This document shows positions 1 through 8,800 of a stretch of DNA of 64,000 bases, one piece after another. Made by a program: the position numbers and the translations under genes. The notes under the pieces are model-generated. The model made no database searches and was not told the origin of the DNA. It was given only the letters and a program-made list of their open reading frames with translations. Numbering within the stretch: position 1 is the stretch's first letter; each line of letters begins with the position of its first letter. Source of the stretch: DASRDZ01 sp035652335 (GTDB lineage Bacteria; Chloroflexota; Dormibacteria; Aeolococcales; Aeolococcaceae); assembly GCA_035652335.1 (NCBI GenBank), contig DASRDZ010000013.1, forward strand, positions 17,266 through 81,265, written 5' to 3'.

Positions 1-100
1 CTTCTCCCGCAGACGGAGGCGCCGGGCGCCCGCGATGATCGCCGCGATCGGAGCAGAGCGGTCGAGAGGTGGTGGCGATGGTTCGGTGGGAGAGACCGGT

Positions 101-307
101 ATGAGGCGGCGACCCAAGCCGGTGGTGGTGCCGATGCGGCCCGTCCCCGAGGCCTACTCGGGACACCGGGCCCGCTGCCCGGGCTGCGGCGAGGAGGGCG
201 CCGAGGTGGTCGGGGTGATCGCGCTCCGGCTGGTCTTCCGCTGCGGGCAGTGCGGGGTGAAGTTCCACCGCACCGACCGCTGGCTGGCGGTGGCGAACCA
301 CCTCTAG
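101..307 (+). CDS. Small zinc-ribbon protein, function unknown
   Basis: A 68-aa protein with two CxxC knuckles, CPGC near residue 27 and CGQC near residue 49. The roughly 20-residue spacing is that of a C4 zinc ribbon. The N-terminus is Arg/Pro-rich and basic. I chose the ATG at 101 because GGGAGA lies about 8 nt upstream; an in-frame upstream ATG at 35 has no ribosome site and adds only low-complexity sequence. No enzymatic residues are visible, so a nucleic-acid or protein adaptor role is only a guess. It is similar in design, though not obviously in sequence, to the zinc ribbons at 1137-1346 and 21238-21600. Confidence 0.6.
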   Translation: MRRRPKPVVVPMRPVPEAYSGHRARCPGCGEEGAEVVGVIALRLVFRCGQCGVKFHRTDRWLAVANHL

Positions 308-381
308 GCTGCCGGCCGGAGCAAGCCGGCTCTTGGACCAACCGTCGGAGTACCGGCGGACTCTGGCCGCAACGCGGACGC

Positions 382-960
382 TCAGCGGCGCCCCCGCCCC
401 GATGGCAGCCCCTCCCGGGTGACGTAGCGCATCAGGCTCTTGCGCAGGGTGTTGTCCCTCCGCCCCCGCGCCAGCTCGCTGAGCGCCGCCTCGGTGCACA
501 TGGCCACGTAGAGCCGGGCCGTCGGCGCCGGGTCCGGCCAGCCCTCGGCGCGCAGGTCCTGCTCGACGAGCCGGGTGACCCGCGCAGTGCGCGTCGCCAC
601 CTCGTCGGCGATGCTCGGCTCGGCGCGCGCGTCGAGGAGGAGCGCGCGCACCGTGCGCTCCCGCAGTGCGGCGTCGAGGAACGCGGTGGTGGCGGCGACC
701 AGGCGCGCCGTCCCCGGCTTGATCCCGTCGACGGCGGCCTCGACGTCCTCGACCAGCGCATCGTGGAAGCCGCGATGCAGCTCCAGCAGGAAGGCGGAGC
801 GGTCGACGAAGTGCACGTAGAAGCTGCCCTTGCCCACGCCGGCCGCGGCAGCGACGTCGTTCACACTCATGTTGGCCATGCCGTTCTCGTCGGCGAGACG
901 GAGGCCTGCGTCGAGCAGCGCGATGCGCTTGCCCTCGGGATCCCGGACGCGCTTCTTCAT
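382..960 (-). CDS. TetR/AcrR-family transcriptional regulator
   Basis: A 192-aa protein of typical TetR size. The N-terminal helix-turn-helix spans about residues 10-55 and includes the recognition segment VNDVAAAAGVGKGSFYVHF, followed by an all-helical ligand-binding C-terminal domain. Such repressors bind a palindromic operator as dimers and release it on binding a small molecule. It has no obvious divergent target; the genes on either side are small zinc-ribbon proteins. The start is the ATG at 960, 7 nt below a TACGGT -10 box, so the mRNA is probably leaderless. The ligand cannot be told from sequence. Confidence 0.9.
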   Translation of the reverse strand: MKKRVRDPEGKRIALLDAGLRLADENGMANMSVNDVAAAAGVGKGSFYVHFVDRSAFLLELHRGFHDALVEDVEAAVDGIKPGTARLVAATTAFLDAALRERTVRALLLDARAEPSIADEVATRTARVTRLVEQDLRAEGWPDPAPTARLYVAMCTEAALSELARGRRDNTLRKSLMRYVTREGLPSGRGRR

Positions 961-967
961 GGGCGCG

Positions 968-973
968 ACCGTA
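968..973 (-). promoter_or_regulatory. -10 box of the TetR gene
   Basis: TACGGT on the minus strand, separated from the ATG at 960 by 7 nt, with no Shine-Dalgarno sequence between. This geometry places transcription start at or next to the start codon. Confidence 0.45.
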
Positions 974-1104
974 GCACAGCGTTCGAGCGGCGGACCGGGC
1001 GCCCGGTCTGTTCACATGGGCGACGGTTTGGGGCCGACCCGGCCGTCACGCGGGAGAGCTGCGGACGGCCGGGCGGTTGGAGGGGGAGTTGCCGGAGGAG
1101 AGGT

Positions 1105-1129
1105 GGCAGGAGGGGCGCCTCCTCCTGCC
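1105..1129 (-). terminator. Hairpin downstream of the zinc-ribbon gene
   Basis: A perfect 9-bp inverted repeat, GGCAGGAGG and CCTCCTGCC, with a 7-nt loop. It lies 7 nt after the stop codon of the minus-strand gene at 1137-1346. There is no T-tract, so it may be a GC-rich terminator or an mRNA 3'-end stabiliser. Confidence 0.45.
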
Positions 1130-1136
1130 GGCCAGG

Positions 1137-1346
1137 TCAGCCGTGCACCACGACCTGGCCTGCGCGACCGACGGCGTGCCCCGCGTCCTCGACCGCGAAC
1201 GGGAACGCCACCTCGGTCCCGCAGCCCATGCAGTGGGCGTGCAGACCCTGTGCGGAGTCGACCAGGGTGCGGCGGCGGCCGCCGCAGGTGCCGCAGGCGA
1301 CGATGCGGCGCACCGAGAAGGGGAAGGAGAGAGGTCGCGTGGGCAT
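1137..1346 (-). CDS. Small zinc-ribbon protein, function unknown
   Basis: A 69-aa protein with CGTC and CMGC knuckles about 20 residues apart, a C4 zinc-ribbon pattern, and a His just before the second pair. The ATG at 1346 is preceded by AGGA 8 nt upstream; an in-frame ATG at 1409 would add 21 residues but has no ribosome site. It is monocistronic, between the TetR gene and a divergent NUDIX regulator. The family is not recognised and no function is proposed. Confidence 0.6.
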   Translation of the reverse strand: MPTRPLSFPFSVRRIVACGTCGGRRRTLVDSAQGLHAHCMGCGTEVAFPFAVEDAGHAVGRAGQVVVHG

Positions 1347-1489
1347 CGGTCGGTCCTCGCTGTTCTGGACGACGTGGTCCAGCATGACCCGCGCGGCGCG
1401 GCGGTTCATCGCGCGGGTTGCACGAAACCTTGCAGCCTGCGGTTGGGCAGCGCGACCCGGCGGCGCTGGCCCGGGGAGCGCCGCTCTGC

Positions 1490-1495
1490 TAGGTT
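1490..1495 (+). promoter_or_regulatory. -10 box of the NUDIX-HTH gene
   Basis: TAGGTT, six nt before the ATG at 1502. The 14-mer CTGCTAGGTTGCCG around it is identical to that in front of the alcohol dehydrogenase at 44873. The spacing predicts a leaderless transcript. Confidence 0.5.
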
Positions 1496-1501
1496 GCCGC
1501 C

Positions 1502-2230
1502 ATGCGTGACCCGGACCAGGTGGAGGTGGTGGCGGTCAACTCCGCCGGCTTCGCCGCGCCCGCGGGGATGACCGCCGATCCCGTCGTGCTCGCCCCGCTG
1601 CACGGGCGCCTCCACGTCCTGCTCACCCGGCGCGACACGCCGCCCCAGGTGGGCCGCTGGGCGCTGCCCGGCGGCTTCATGAACCCCGAGGAGCGTGCGG
1701 AGGAGACGGCGCAGCGCAAGCTCACCGAGAAGACCGGTGTCGGCGCCGTCTACCTGGAGCAGCTGCAGACCTACGCCGAGCCGGCGCGCGACCCCCGCGG
1801 CTGGATCCCCTCGGTCGCCTACCTGGCGCTGATCGACGCGGCGGTGCTGCGCGACTCCGCCGCGGCGCGCTGGTTCCCCGTCGACGAGCTGCCCCTGCCG
1901 CTCGCCTTCGACCACGCGCGCATCGTCGCCGACGGGGTCGAGCGCCTCCGCGGCAAGCTCTGGTACTCGAACATCGCCCTCGGCCTGCTCCCGGAGAAGT
2001 TCACCATGCCCCAGGCGCGGCGCCTCTTCGAGGCGATCAGCGGGGTGCGCTACGAGGCCTCCAACTTCCGGCGCGAGCTGGAGCAGTCGGGCCTGGTGCG
2101 CTCCACGGGCGAGCGCGTGAAGGGCGTGCCCGGGCGGCCCGCGACGCTCTACGAGTTCGTCTCGCGCCAGCCGGCCTGGTCGCTGCGCCGCTCCCGCCAG
2201 CCCGCCATGCTGGGGGAGCGCAGCGCCTGA
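1502..2230 (+). CDS. NrtR-like regulator: degenerate NUDIX domain plus winged helix
   Basis: A 242-aa protein with an N-terminal NUDIX fold (residues about 15-145) and a C-terminal winged helix (about 160-225) holding the family motif NFRRELEQSGLV and GRPATLYEF. This architecture is that of NrtR, which senses ADP-ribose and represses NAD cofactor genes. The NUDIX box reads GGFMNPEE...RKLTEKTG. Where active hydrolases have REUxEE, here both catalytic Glu positions are Lys, so catalysis is unlikely and ligand sensing is likely. No NAD biosynthesis gene is adjacent, so its regulon lies elsewhere or it senses another nucleotide. The start at 1502 is fixed by the close -10 box. Confidence 0.85.
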   Translation: MRDPDQVEVVAVNSAGFAAPAGMTADPVVLAPLHGRLHVLLTRRDTPPQVGRWALPGGFMNPEERAEETAQRKLTEKTGVGAVYLEQLQTYAEPARDPRGWIPSVAYLALIDAAVLRDSAAARWFPVDELPLPLAFDHARIVADGVERLRGKLWYSNIALGLLPEKFTMPQARRLFEAISGVRYEASNFRRELEQSGLVRSTGERVKGVPGRPATLYEFVSRQPAWSLRRSRQPAMLGERSA

Positions 2231-2245
2231 CGCCCGCGGCGGGCG
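2231..2245. terminator. Short bidirectional hairpin between convergent genes
   Basis: CGCCCG-cgg-CGGGCG directly after the NUDIX stop codon and 3 nt before the stop of the minus-strand membrane gene. There is no T-tract; a terminator role is inferred from position. Confidence 0.35.
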
Positions 2246-2248
2246 CGG

Positions 2249-3295
2249 CTAGGGAGTGCTCGGAGCCGGCGTGGCGCCGGGCGTCGTCGCCGGGTCCTGG
2301 GCGGCCTTGGTCTCGGCCAGCACCTTGTTGGCGCGGTCGTCGATGAGGCGGGTCACCGCCAGCTGGGCGAAGCCGAACAGCGCGGCGTAGCCGAGCACGC
2401 GCGCGCCGTCCTGCGGACCGACGACGCCGAGCAAGCCGCGCTGCATGATCAGCACGCCGACGTAGCCGGTGACGGCGCCGGCGGGCACCTTGAGCACCGC
2501 CTGCACGACGCTGAGCCCGAAGGGACCGCCGTAGGGATCGAGGTTGCGCAGCGCAACGATGGCGGACAGGAGGCCGCCCAGCCCGGCGATGAGCAGCACC
2601 TCGCCGACGCCGGGCGTGCCGCTGCCGGAGTTGGGCGCGATGGGCTGCAGGTTGAGGCCCGAGGTCCAGAAGTGGTCGGCGAGGCCGAGGAAGAGGGCGA
2701 GCACCCCGCACATGCCCGCGACGGCGAGCTGGATGTTGCGCAGGGCGCGCCGCTGCGCGTGCACCTGGTCGGAGCGCGCGTCGACCAGCTGGCGGATCTC
2801 GCGCAGGGCGTTGCGGTCGCTGTCGGCGACAACCGTGCCGGGCTTCGACGCCGCCACCGTGCTGAGCACCGCGGTGTAGGTGACGCAGCGCGGGTCGTCC
2901 TTGGCCATGCCGAGCTGGTCGAAGGCGCGGCGCAGCTGGGCGACCTCGCGGCGCACCGCGTCGTCGTCCATGAGCAGGAGCATCGCCTCCTCGGCGCGGT
3001 GGATGGCCAGCCAGGCGGATTCGATGGGCGCCCCGGTCAGCATCGCCAGGGTCAGCCGCTCCAGGTGCTCCCGGGTCGACATGCGCGTGCTCGCGGTGGC
3101 CAGCCGTGCGTGGCGGCGGGCGCTGGCCAGGGCCAGCGCGGCCACCGCGTTGTCGGTGGGGTGCGCCTCGCGGGACGCCTGCGCCGCGCGCGCCAGGTCC
3201 TCCTCGTCGCGCACGATGCGGTCGCGGACCTGCACCCGCCAGGGTGCCCACACCACGCCCTGGGGCTCGTCGTACTGCTCGGGGTTGACCGCCAT
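2249..3295 (-). CDS. Membrane protein of unknown function, four C-terminal TM helices
   Basis: A 348-aa protein. The N-terminal half (about residues 1-190) is soluble, helical and charged. It is followed by four hydrophobic segments: LAVAGMCGVLALFLGLA, VLLIAGLGGLLSAIVAL, a Gly/Val-rich segment ending VGVLIM, and VLGYAALFGFAQLAV. A charged tail with Thr/Pro repeats ends the protein. The ATG at 3295 was chosen because it leaves only 5 nt to the upstream DUF190 gene and the protein starts cleanly with MAVNPEQYDE; reading further upstream runs into that gene. It is the last gene of a four-gene minus-strand operon with crcB. I do not recognise the family. A part in ion handling would be inference from the operon only. 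Confidence 0.75.
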   Translation of the reverse strand: MAVNPEQYDEPQGVVWAPWRVQVRDRIVRDEEDLARAAQASREAHPTDNAVAALALASARRHARLATASTRMSTREHLERLTLAMLTGAPIESAWLAIHRAEEAMLLLMDDDAVRREVAQLRRAFDQLGMAKDDPRCVTYTAVLSTVAASKPGTVVADSDRNALREIRQLVDARSDQVHAQRRALRNIQLAVAGMCGVLALFLGLADHFWTSGLNLQPIAPNSGSGTPGVGEVLLIAGLGGLLSAIVALRNLDPYGGPFGLSVVQAVLKVPAGAVTGYVGVLIMQRGLLGVVGPQDGARVLGYAALFGFAQLAVTRLIDDRANKVLAETKAAQDPATTPGATPAPSTP

Positions 3296-3300
3296 GGGAC

Positions 3301-3651
3301 TCACCTCACGTCGTGGGGGGGAACCAGCATCGTCACGTCCTCGACGGTGACCACCGCCTGCTGCACGAGGGGCTCGAGTTGCGGCCAGATCTGGTCGAAA
3401 CGATCGGGCCGCTCCAGCCACTCGACGAGCACCGGGGCGTTGGCGCCGAGGTCGACGAGGTGCGCCGAGTGCATGACGTGGCGGGCACCGAAGCCCTCGA
3501 CCGCGTTGAACACGGTCACCCCGGAGGCGCGCTCCCGCCACAGCAGCTGCACGATCGCGGTGGCCAGAGGGGTGTGGCCGGTGCGATCGCTCTGCTCGCA
3601 GTAGATGCGCACGCGCTTGCCCGTCGGCGTCGAGGACATCGCCGCCATCAT
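3301..3651 (-). CDS. DUF190 family protein
   Basis: A 116-aa protein matching the DUF190 pattern: RVRIYCEQSDRTGHTPL near the start, a WRERASGVTVFNAVEGFG core and a C-terminal VTVEDVTML strand. The fold is PII-like (ferredoxin-type). DUF190 genes often lie beside crcB, and that is so here: the ATG overlaps the crcB stop codon in an ATGA, so the two are translationally coupled. A regulatory or accessory role in fluoride export is usually assumed but not established. Confidence 0.85.
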   Translation of the reverse strand: MMAAMSSTPTGKRVRIYCEQSDRTGHTPLATAIVQLLWRERASGVTVFNAVEGFGARHVMHSAHLVDLGANAPVLVEWLERPDRFDQIWPQLEPLVQQAVVTVEDVTMLVPPHDVR

Positions 3652-4040
3652 GCGCCGCCGAGCGCCTGGCCGCCAGCCCAGCCGAGCGCCACCGCGCCGA
3701 GGCCGAGCAGCACGCTGGCCACCACGTAGGCGACGGCCTGGCCCACCGCGCGGTCCTGGAGCATGGAGAACAGCTCGTACCCGAAGGTCGAGAAGGTGGT
3801 GTACGCGCCGCAGAATCCCACCGAGACGACCAGGCTCCAGCCGGGATGCGGCATCTGCCGCGCCGACCAGCCGATGAAGCCGCCCAGCAGCAGGCTGCCG
3901 GTGACGTTGATGGTCAGCGTCGCCCAGGGGAAGCCTGGCGTCACCACGCGCGAGAAGAGCACGCCGAGCCAGTAGCGCGCGTTGGCGCCGAGCACCGCGC
4001 CGGCGGAGATGAGCAGGATGCGGAGGGGGACTGCGGGCAT
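3648..4040 (-). CDS. crcB: Fluoride ion channel FluC/CrcB
   Basis: A 130-aa protein with four TM helices, the usual size. It carries the family signatures GAVLGANARYWLG, FPWATLTINVTGSLLLGGFIG (the Asn of TLxxN lines the pore) and FCGAYTTFSTF, the Phe-box and Na+-site segment. FluC works as an antiparallel dual-topology dimer and removes fluoride from the cytoplasm. Only one crcB copy is present, as expected for a homodimer. It starts 5 nt after the FAD oxidase stop, so it is expressed from that operon. No fluoride riboswitch fits in the gap. Confidence 0.95.
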   Translation of the reverse strand: MPAVPLRILLISAGAVLGANARYWLGVLFSRVVTPGFPWATLTINVTGSLLLGGFIGWSARQMPHPGWSLVVSVGFCGAYTTFSTFGYELFSMLQDRAVGQAVAYVVASVLLGLGAVALGWAGGQALGGA

Positions 4041-4045
4041 CGGTC

Positions 4046-5626
4046 CTAGGGGTCGACCAGCACGCCGGGGTTGAGGACGCCGGCGGGGTCGAGAGTGTGC
4101 TTGGCGCTGCGCAGCGCCTCGGCGAACAGGTCGGGTCGCTGCCGGTCGTACCACGGGCGGTGGTCGCGCCCGACGGCGTGGTGGTGCGTGATGGTGCCGC
4201 CCGCGTCGAGGATGGCATCCGACACCGCCTGCTTGACGTCGCACCAGGCGGCCAGCTGCGAGCCGGGCGAGGCCGCGGCGATCACCGTGTAGTACGGCGC
4301 CGGCCCGTCGGGATAGACGTGGGTGACGCGACAGGAGACGATCCCCTTGGCGATGTGCTCGCGCGCGGCGTGCAGCACGCGCTCGTGGAAGGCGGCGAAG
4401 GCGTCCCAGGTCACGGCGGTCTCGAAGGTCTCGCTGACGACGCCGAGCGACACCAGCGCGTCGCGGACGTAGGGCGCGCGCAGGAAGGCGCTGCGCCACG
4501 TCGCGGTGGCGTCGCCCTCGCGCTCGCGCTTCGGCTGGGCGACGCCACCCCTGCCGGCGCAGATCTCCACCGCACGGGCCAGGGCCGCGTCGCATGGATG
4601 GTCGTGCGACTCGAAGCCGAGGAGCAGAAGCGAGGCGCTGCCGTCGCCGCTGCCGCTGACCAGCGCCTCCAGGTTGTCGAGCAGGCGGCAGTTGGCCGGG
4701 TTGAGGCCGGACTGGGCCACAACTCGCGTCGCCTCGACGGCGTCGTCGAAGCGCGCGAATGCGACGGCGGAGGCGGCGCGATGCGACGGCGGCTGCTGCA
4801 GGCGCATCCACGCCTCGGTGATCACGCCGAGGACGCCCTCGCTGCCGAGGAAGAGCCGGTCGGGGCTCGGTCCCGCGCCGCTGGCGGGCAGGCGGCGCGT
4901 CTGCACGACGCCGCGGGGGGTGACCACGCGCATGGACTCGACGAAGTCGTCGATGTGCGTGTGCAGGGTGGCGTAGTGGCCTCCGGAGCGGGTGGCCAGC
5001 CAGCCCCCGAGGGTGGAGAACTGGAAGGACTGCGGGTAGTGGCGCATCGTCAGCCCGTGCGGCGCGAGCTGCTCCTCCAGCGCCGGGCCCAGCACGCCCG
5101 CCTCGATCCGCGCGGCGCGCGAGCACGGGTCGACGTCGAGCACGCGCTGCATCGCCCGCATGTCGAGCGACACCGCTCCGCGGTACGCGTCGCCGACCGC
5201 CGGCTCGACGCCCCCGACGACGCTCGTCCCACCGCCGAAGGGGATGCAGGCGACGCGGGCCTCGCCGCACCACTCCAGCGCCGCCACCACGTCCGGCTCG
5301 TGGCGCGGGCGCAGCACCAGGTCAGGCGGGTGCTCGACCCGGCCCTCGAAGGCGCGCACCACGTCCGAGAAGGAGCGCCCGTAGGCGTGGGCGGCGCGGT
5401 CGCGGCGGTCGTCGCTGCTGATCTCCCGCAGCGTGGGCGGTGGGGCCACGCGCGGCGCGGGCAGGTCGACGTCCTCGATGCGCGGGGCGGGGCGGGGACG
5501 GAGGTCGCCGAGGCCGAGCAGCGGGCCGACCATGGCGGCGAGGCCGGCGACCTCCTCGGCGCCAAGCGCCGCATCCTCGTAGCCCCAGCCCCACCAGGAG
5601 AGCCGGCGCGCGGCTGTCTCGGTCAC
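4046..5626 (-). CDS. FAD-binding oxidase, alkyl-DHAP synthase (AGPS) type
   Basis: A 526-aa flavoprotein of the VAO/PCMH fold. The FAD domain (about residues 90-270) includes PDLVLRPRHEPDVV and IPFGGGTSVVGGVEP, and STLGGWLATRSGGHYATLHT matches alkyldihydroxyacetonephosphate synthases and related D-lactate-type oxidases. The C-terminal half has the HHHAVGRDHRPWYD segment; consecutive His residues near the flavin are typical of AGPS. The real substrate is uncertain: ether-lipid synthesis or oxidation of a 2-hydroxy acid. The GTG at 5626 (VTETAARRLSWWGWGYED) matches where family homology begins. It is the first gene of the crcB operon. Confidence 0.85.
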   Translation of the reverse strand: MTETAARRLSWWGWGYEDAALGAEEVAGLAAMVGPLLGLGDLRPRPAPRIEDVDLPAPRVAPPPTLREISSDDRRDRAAHAYGRSFSDVVRAFEGRVEHPPDLVLRPRHEPDVVAALEWCGEARVACIPFGGGTSVVGGVEPAVGDAYRGAVSLDMRAMQRVLDVDPCSRAARIEAGVLGPALEEQLAPHGLTMRHYPQSFQFSTLGGWLATRSGGHYATLHTHIDDFVESMRVVTPRGVVQTRRLPASGAGPSPDRLFLGSEGVLGVITEAWMRLQQPPSHRAASAVAFARFDDAVEATRVVAQSGLNPANCRLLDNLEALVSGSGDGSASLLLLGFESHDHPCDAALARAVEICAGRGGVAQPKREREGDATATWRSAFLRAPYVRDALVSLGVVSETFETAVTWDAFAAFHERVLHAAREHIAKGIVSCRVTHVYPDGPAPYYTVIAAASPGSQLAAWCDVKQAVSDAILDAGGTITHHHAVGRDHRPWYDRQRPDLFAEALRSAKHTLDPAGVLNPGVLVDP

Positions 5627-5756
5627 GGCGGGGACGATAGCCCGCCCGCACGCGGGCGCGCACCGCCGCGGACCGCTCCGCTCCCCGGTACCGAGTGCCC
5701 CTGGAGCCGGCGCCGGTCGTGGCGGCGATGGCCGCCCCCCGGCCAACAATTGCACC

Positions 5757-5770
5757 TTGACTTAATTCAA
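5757..5770. promoter_or_regulatory. AT-rich palindrome, probable operator
   Basis: TTGACTTAATTCAA is a 14-bp near-perfect palindrome (TTGA-N6-TCAA, one mismatched symmetric pair) inside the 273-bp gap between divergent genes. It sits in a short AT-rich island in a chromosome of about 70 % GC. TTGA/TCAA half sites are common for MarR-like repressors. The TTGAC part could also serve as a -35 box for the downstream secreted protein. Confidence 0.4.
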
Positions 5771-5899
5771 CAGTCCTTTACCCGACGCGGTGGACGCTGT
5801 CCCGGCGAAGAGGATCATCCGTGGCCTCGCGGGTGTGCATGATGCGCAACCGAACGAACGGTCCGTCAGGGGCACACGAGCCAGCAGAGGGTTTGCGCC

Positions 5900-8800
5900 A
5901 TGTTCGTCGCCCTGTCCGGCAATCTGGCTTCGCCCCATGAGGCGAGCCCTCGGGGATGGCGCGGCCCCCGCCTTTTGATGGTTGCGGTGACGGCCGCACT
6001 GGTGGCCCTGCCGTTCGCAGGGGCGGTCCAGGCGAACGCCTCCTCGCCTCCGGCGAGCGCCAGCGAGCTCCGCACCGACGGCGCCAATCTCGATCCGAGC
6101 GTCGACAGCGTGTCCGCAACCACCTCGCTCAGCGCGCTCCGCTTCTGGCAGTTCACCCTCGGCAACAACCAGAGCACCGCTCTCAACGGTGCGCAGGTCG
6201 CCGTCGACACCACGGGACCGTGCTCGCCGAGCCCCTGCCCCAGCCTGACCGCGACCAATCCCTCGACCAGCCAGCCCGAGTTCGGCTTCGCGTTCTCCAA
6301 CCCGAGCGTCGGGGGCAACCTCGCCAACGGTCCCGGCAACACGCCGTGCCCGGCCCCGGCGTCGACGCTGGAGACCTGTCCGGGCGTCGGCGCGACCGTC
6401 GCGCCGATCAGCCGGATGACCGTCTACACCTCGCCCAACCCGCAGAGCGGGGTGCCGACCAGCATGACCACGGGGTACGACGCCTCACGCTCCCTGGGCA
6501 CCACCGGCGGCGGCGGGGACGCACCCTTCGCACTGACGGTCAGGTTGAACGACGTGCGCTACACCAACGCCACCAACAACAACCAGATCTTCGTCAACAC
6601 CTTCAGCGACAACGTCGATGCCGGCCAGCCGCTGACCGTCACCGCCAACGGCTCACCGGTCCTGCAGTGTCCCCAGGCACCCGGCCAAGCCTGCTGGCAG
6701 CAGCTCCAGGTCAATTCGGAGCAGGTCCCGCAGCAGGGTGGTGGCACCGTCACCTGCAACAGCGCCGGGCTGTACCTGCAGCAGGCCCAGGACCTGACCA
6801 CGTACGTGCTGGGAGCGCAGGAGAACGAGAACGCCACCGGTTGCCCCACCGGCAAGCCGGGTGTGAGCGTCACGGCCACCTCCCAGCCCCCGCTGTCCTC
6901 CCTGACGACGCCGTGCGACGTGAGCACCGACTGCACCACCACCGTGACCGACCCGACGCTCGGCAGCGTCCGCTTCTCGGTGGGCCCTGGCCAGGTGAAC
7001 GGCTTCGGCACCTTCCAGGAGACCAACTGGGCGCTCCAGTTCTTCCCCGTCGCTCCGGCGCCCACGCCACAGCCTCCAGTCTTCCAGGACCAGCGCCTCG
7101 ACACCGCGAATCTCGATTCGAGCGTCGACAGCGTCTCTGCCGCCGCCCCCCTCGCCCAGCTGCGCGCCTGGCAGTTCCAGGCCTTCAATCCCGCGTGCAG
7201 CTCGCCGCCGGCCTTCCCCTTCTGCAGCAACACCCCCTATCTCAACGGGAGCACCAGCCTCAGCGGCGCGCAGGCGGGGGTCGACACCACGACGACCTGC
7301 CCGCCGGGGTCGTGCTCCGGCCCCAGCCTGACGGCGACCAACCCGTCGAACGGTCAACCTGAGTTCACCTTCTCCTACGCCAATCCGCAGAACGGCGGAG
7401 GGACGGGCAACACCCCGTGCCCGCCGCCGGCGCCCACCGCAACCCAGGAGACGTGCCCGACCGGCGGCACCACTCTCGCCCCCAGCGCCACCATGGGGGT
7501 GTTCACCTCACCCAATCCCCAGAACGGCGTGCCCCTCACCGAGACCACCGGCTACAACTCGTCCCGCGCCCTCGGCGCGACGGCGGGCAACGGTGACGCC
7601 CCGGCGACCCTGTCGGTCCAGCTCGTCGACTCGCGCTTCGCCGGCTCGGGCTTCGACAACCAGGTCTTCGCCCAGACCTTCAACGACAACGTCGACGCGA
7701 GCTCTCCGCCCGTGCTGACCGGGAACGGCTCGCCCGTCCCGTCCTGTCCACAACCGCCGGGCACCGCCTGCGTGCAGCACCTCCAGATCCAGTCCCAGAC
7801 GCTGCCCGGGGGTGCCGTCTGCAACAGCGTCGACGCGGCCATCGACCACGCCCAGCTCACCACGCAGTACACCCTCAGCTTCGAGGAGAACGAGACCAAC
7901 GCCAACGGCTGCCCGTCCGGGAAGCCGTCAGCGCGCATCACCGCCCAATCCCAGCCGCCGCCGTCGCAGGCGATGCCCTGCACCGACAACGGGACGGTGT
8001 GCGCCGCCACGCTCACCGACCCGACGCTCGGCGCCGTGAGCTTCGCGGTCGCCTCGGGCCAGGTGAACAGCATCCAGATGATCCAGCAGCCCGAGTACGT
8101 CGTCCAGTACATGTCGGCGCCGCAGCGGGGGACCCTGACCCTCACCGTCCCCGCTCCCAACCCGGTCGCGGTGAACACGCCCGACCCCGTCGCCCCGTCC
8201 TTCACCGACAGCATCCAAGGCGGTGACAGCTACACGTGCTCGATCACCTGGGGCGACACCTCGCCGCCGGTGGTGATCGCGTGGCCGGTCAACAACCCGC
8301 CGGGCGGACCGGCCACCTGCGTCAGCGGGCCCGGCCAGACGGCGCCGCCGAGCCACGTCTACACCGCGGCGGGCGTGTACACGGTGACCGTCACCATCAA
8401 CGACAGCGACGGCTCCATGGCGAGCGCGTCGGTGCTCGCGGTGGTGTACGACCCCAACGCCGGCTTCGTCACCGGCGGCGGATGGATCACCTCGCCGCCA
8501 GGGGCATACGTGCCCAGTCCGAGCCTGACCGGCCGCGCCAACTTCGGCTTCGTCTCCCAGTACCACACGGGTGCCAATGTGCCCGACGGCCAGACCGAGT
8601 TCCAGTTCCAGCTCGCCGGCTTCGACTTCCACAGTGACGCGTACCAGTGGCTGGTGGTCTCCGGGGCCAAGGCGCAGTACAAGGGGACCGGTGAGGTCAA
8701 CGGCACCAGCGGCTACAGCTTCATGCTCACCGCCCTCGACGGCGCCCTGCTGGGCAACGGCTCGCCGGACGGCTTCCGCATCAAGATCTGGCAGACGAGC

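Noticed and set aside
4041..4045. Fluoride riboswitch for crcB.
   Set aside because: Only 5 nt separate crcB from the upstream gene; none is seen at the operon head either.
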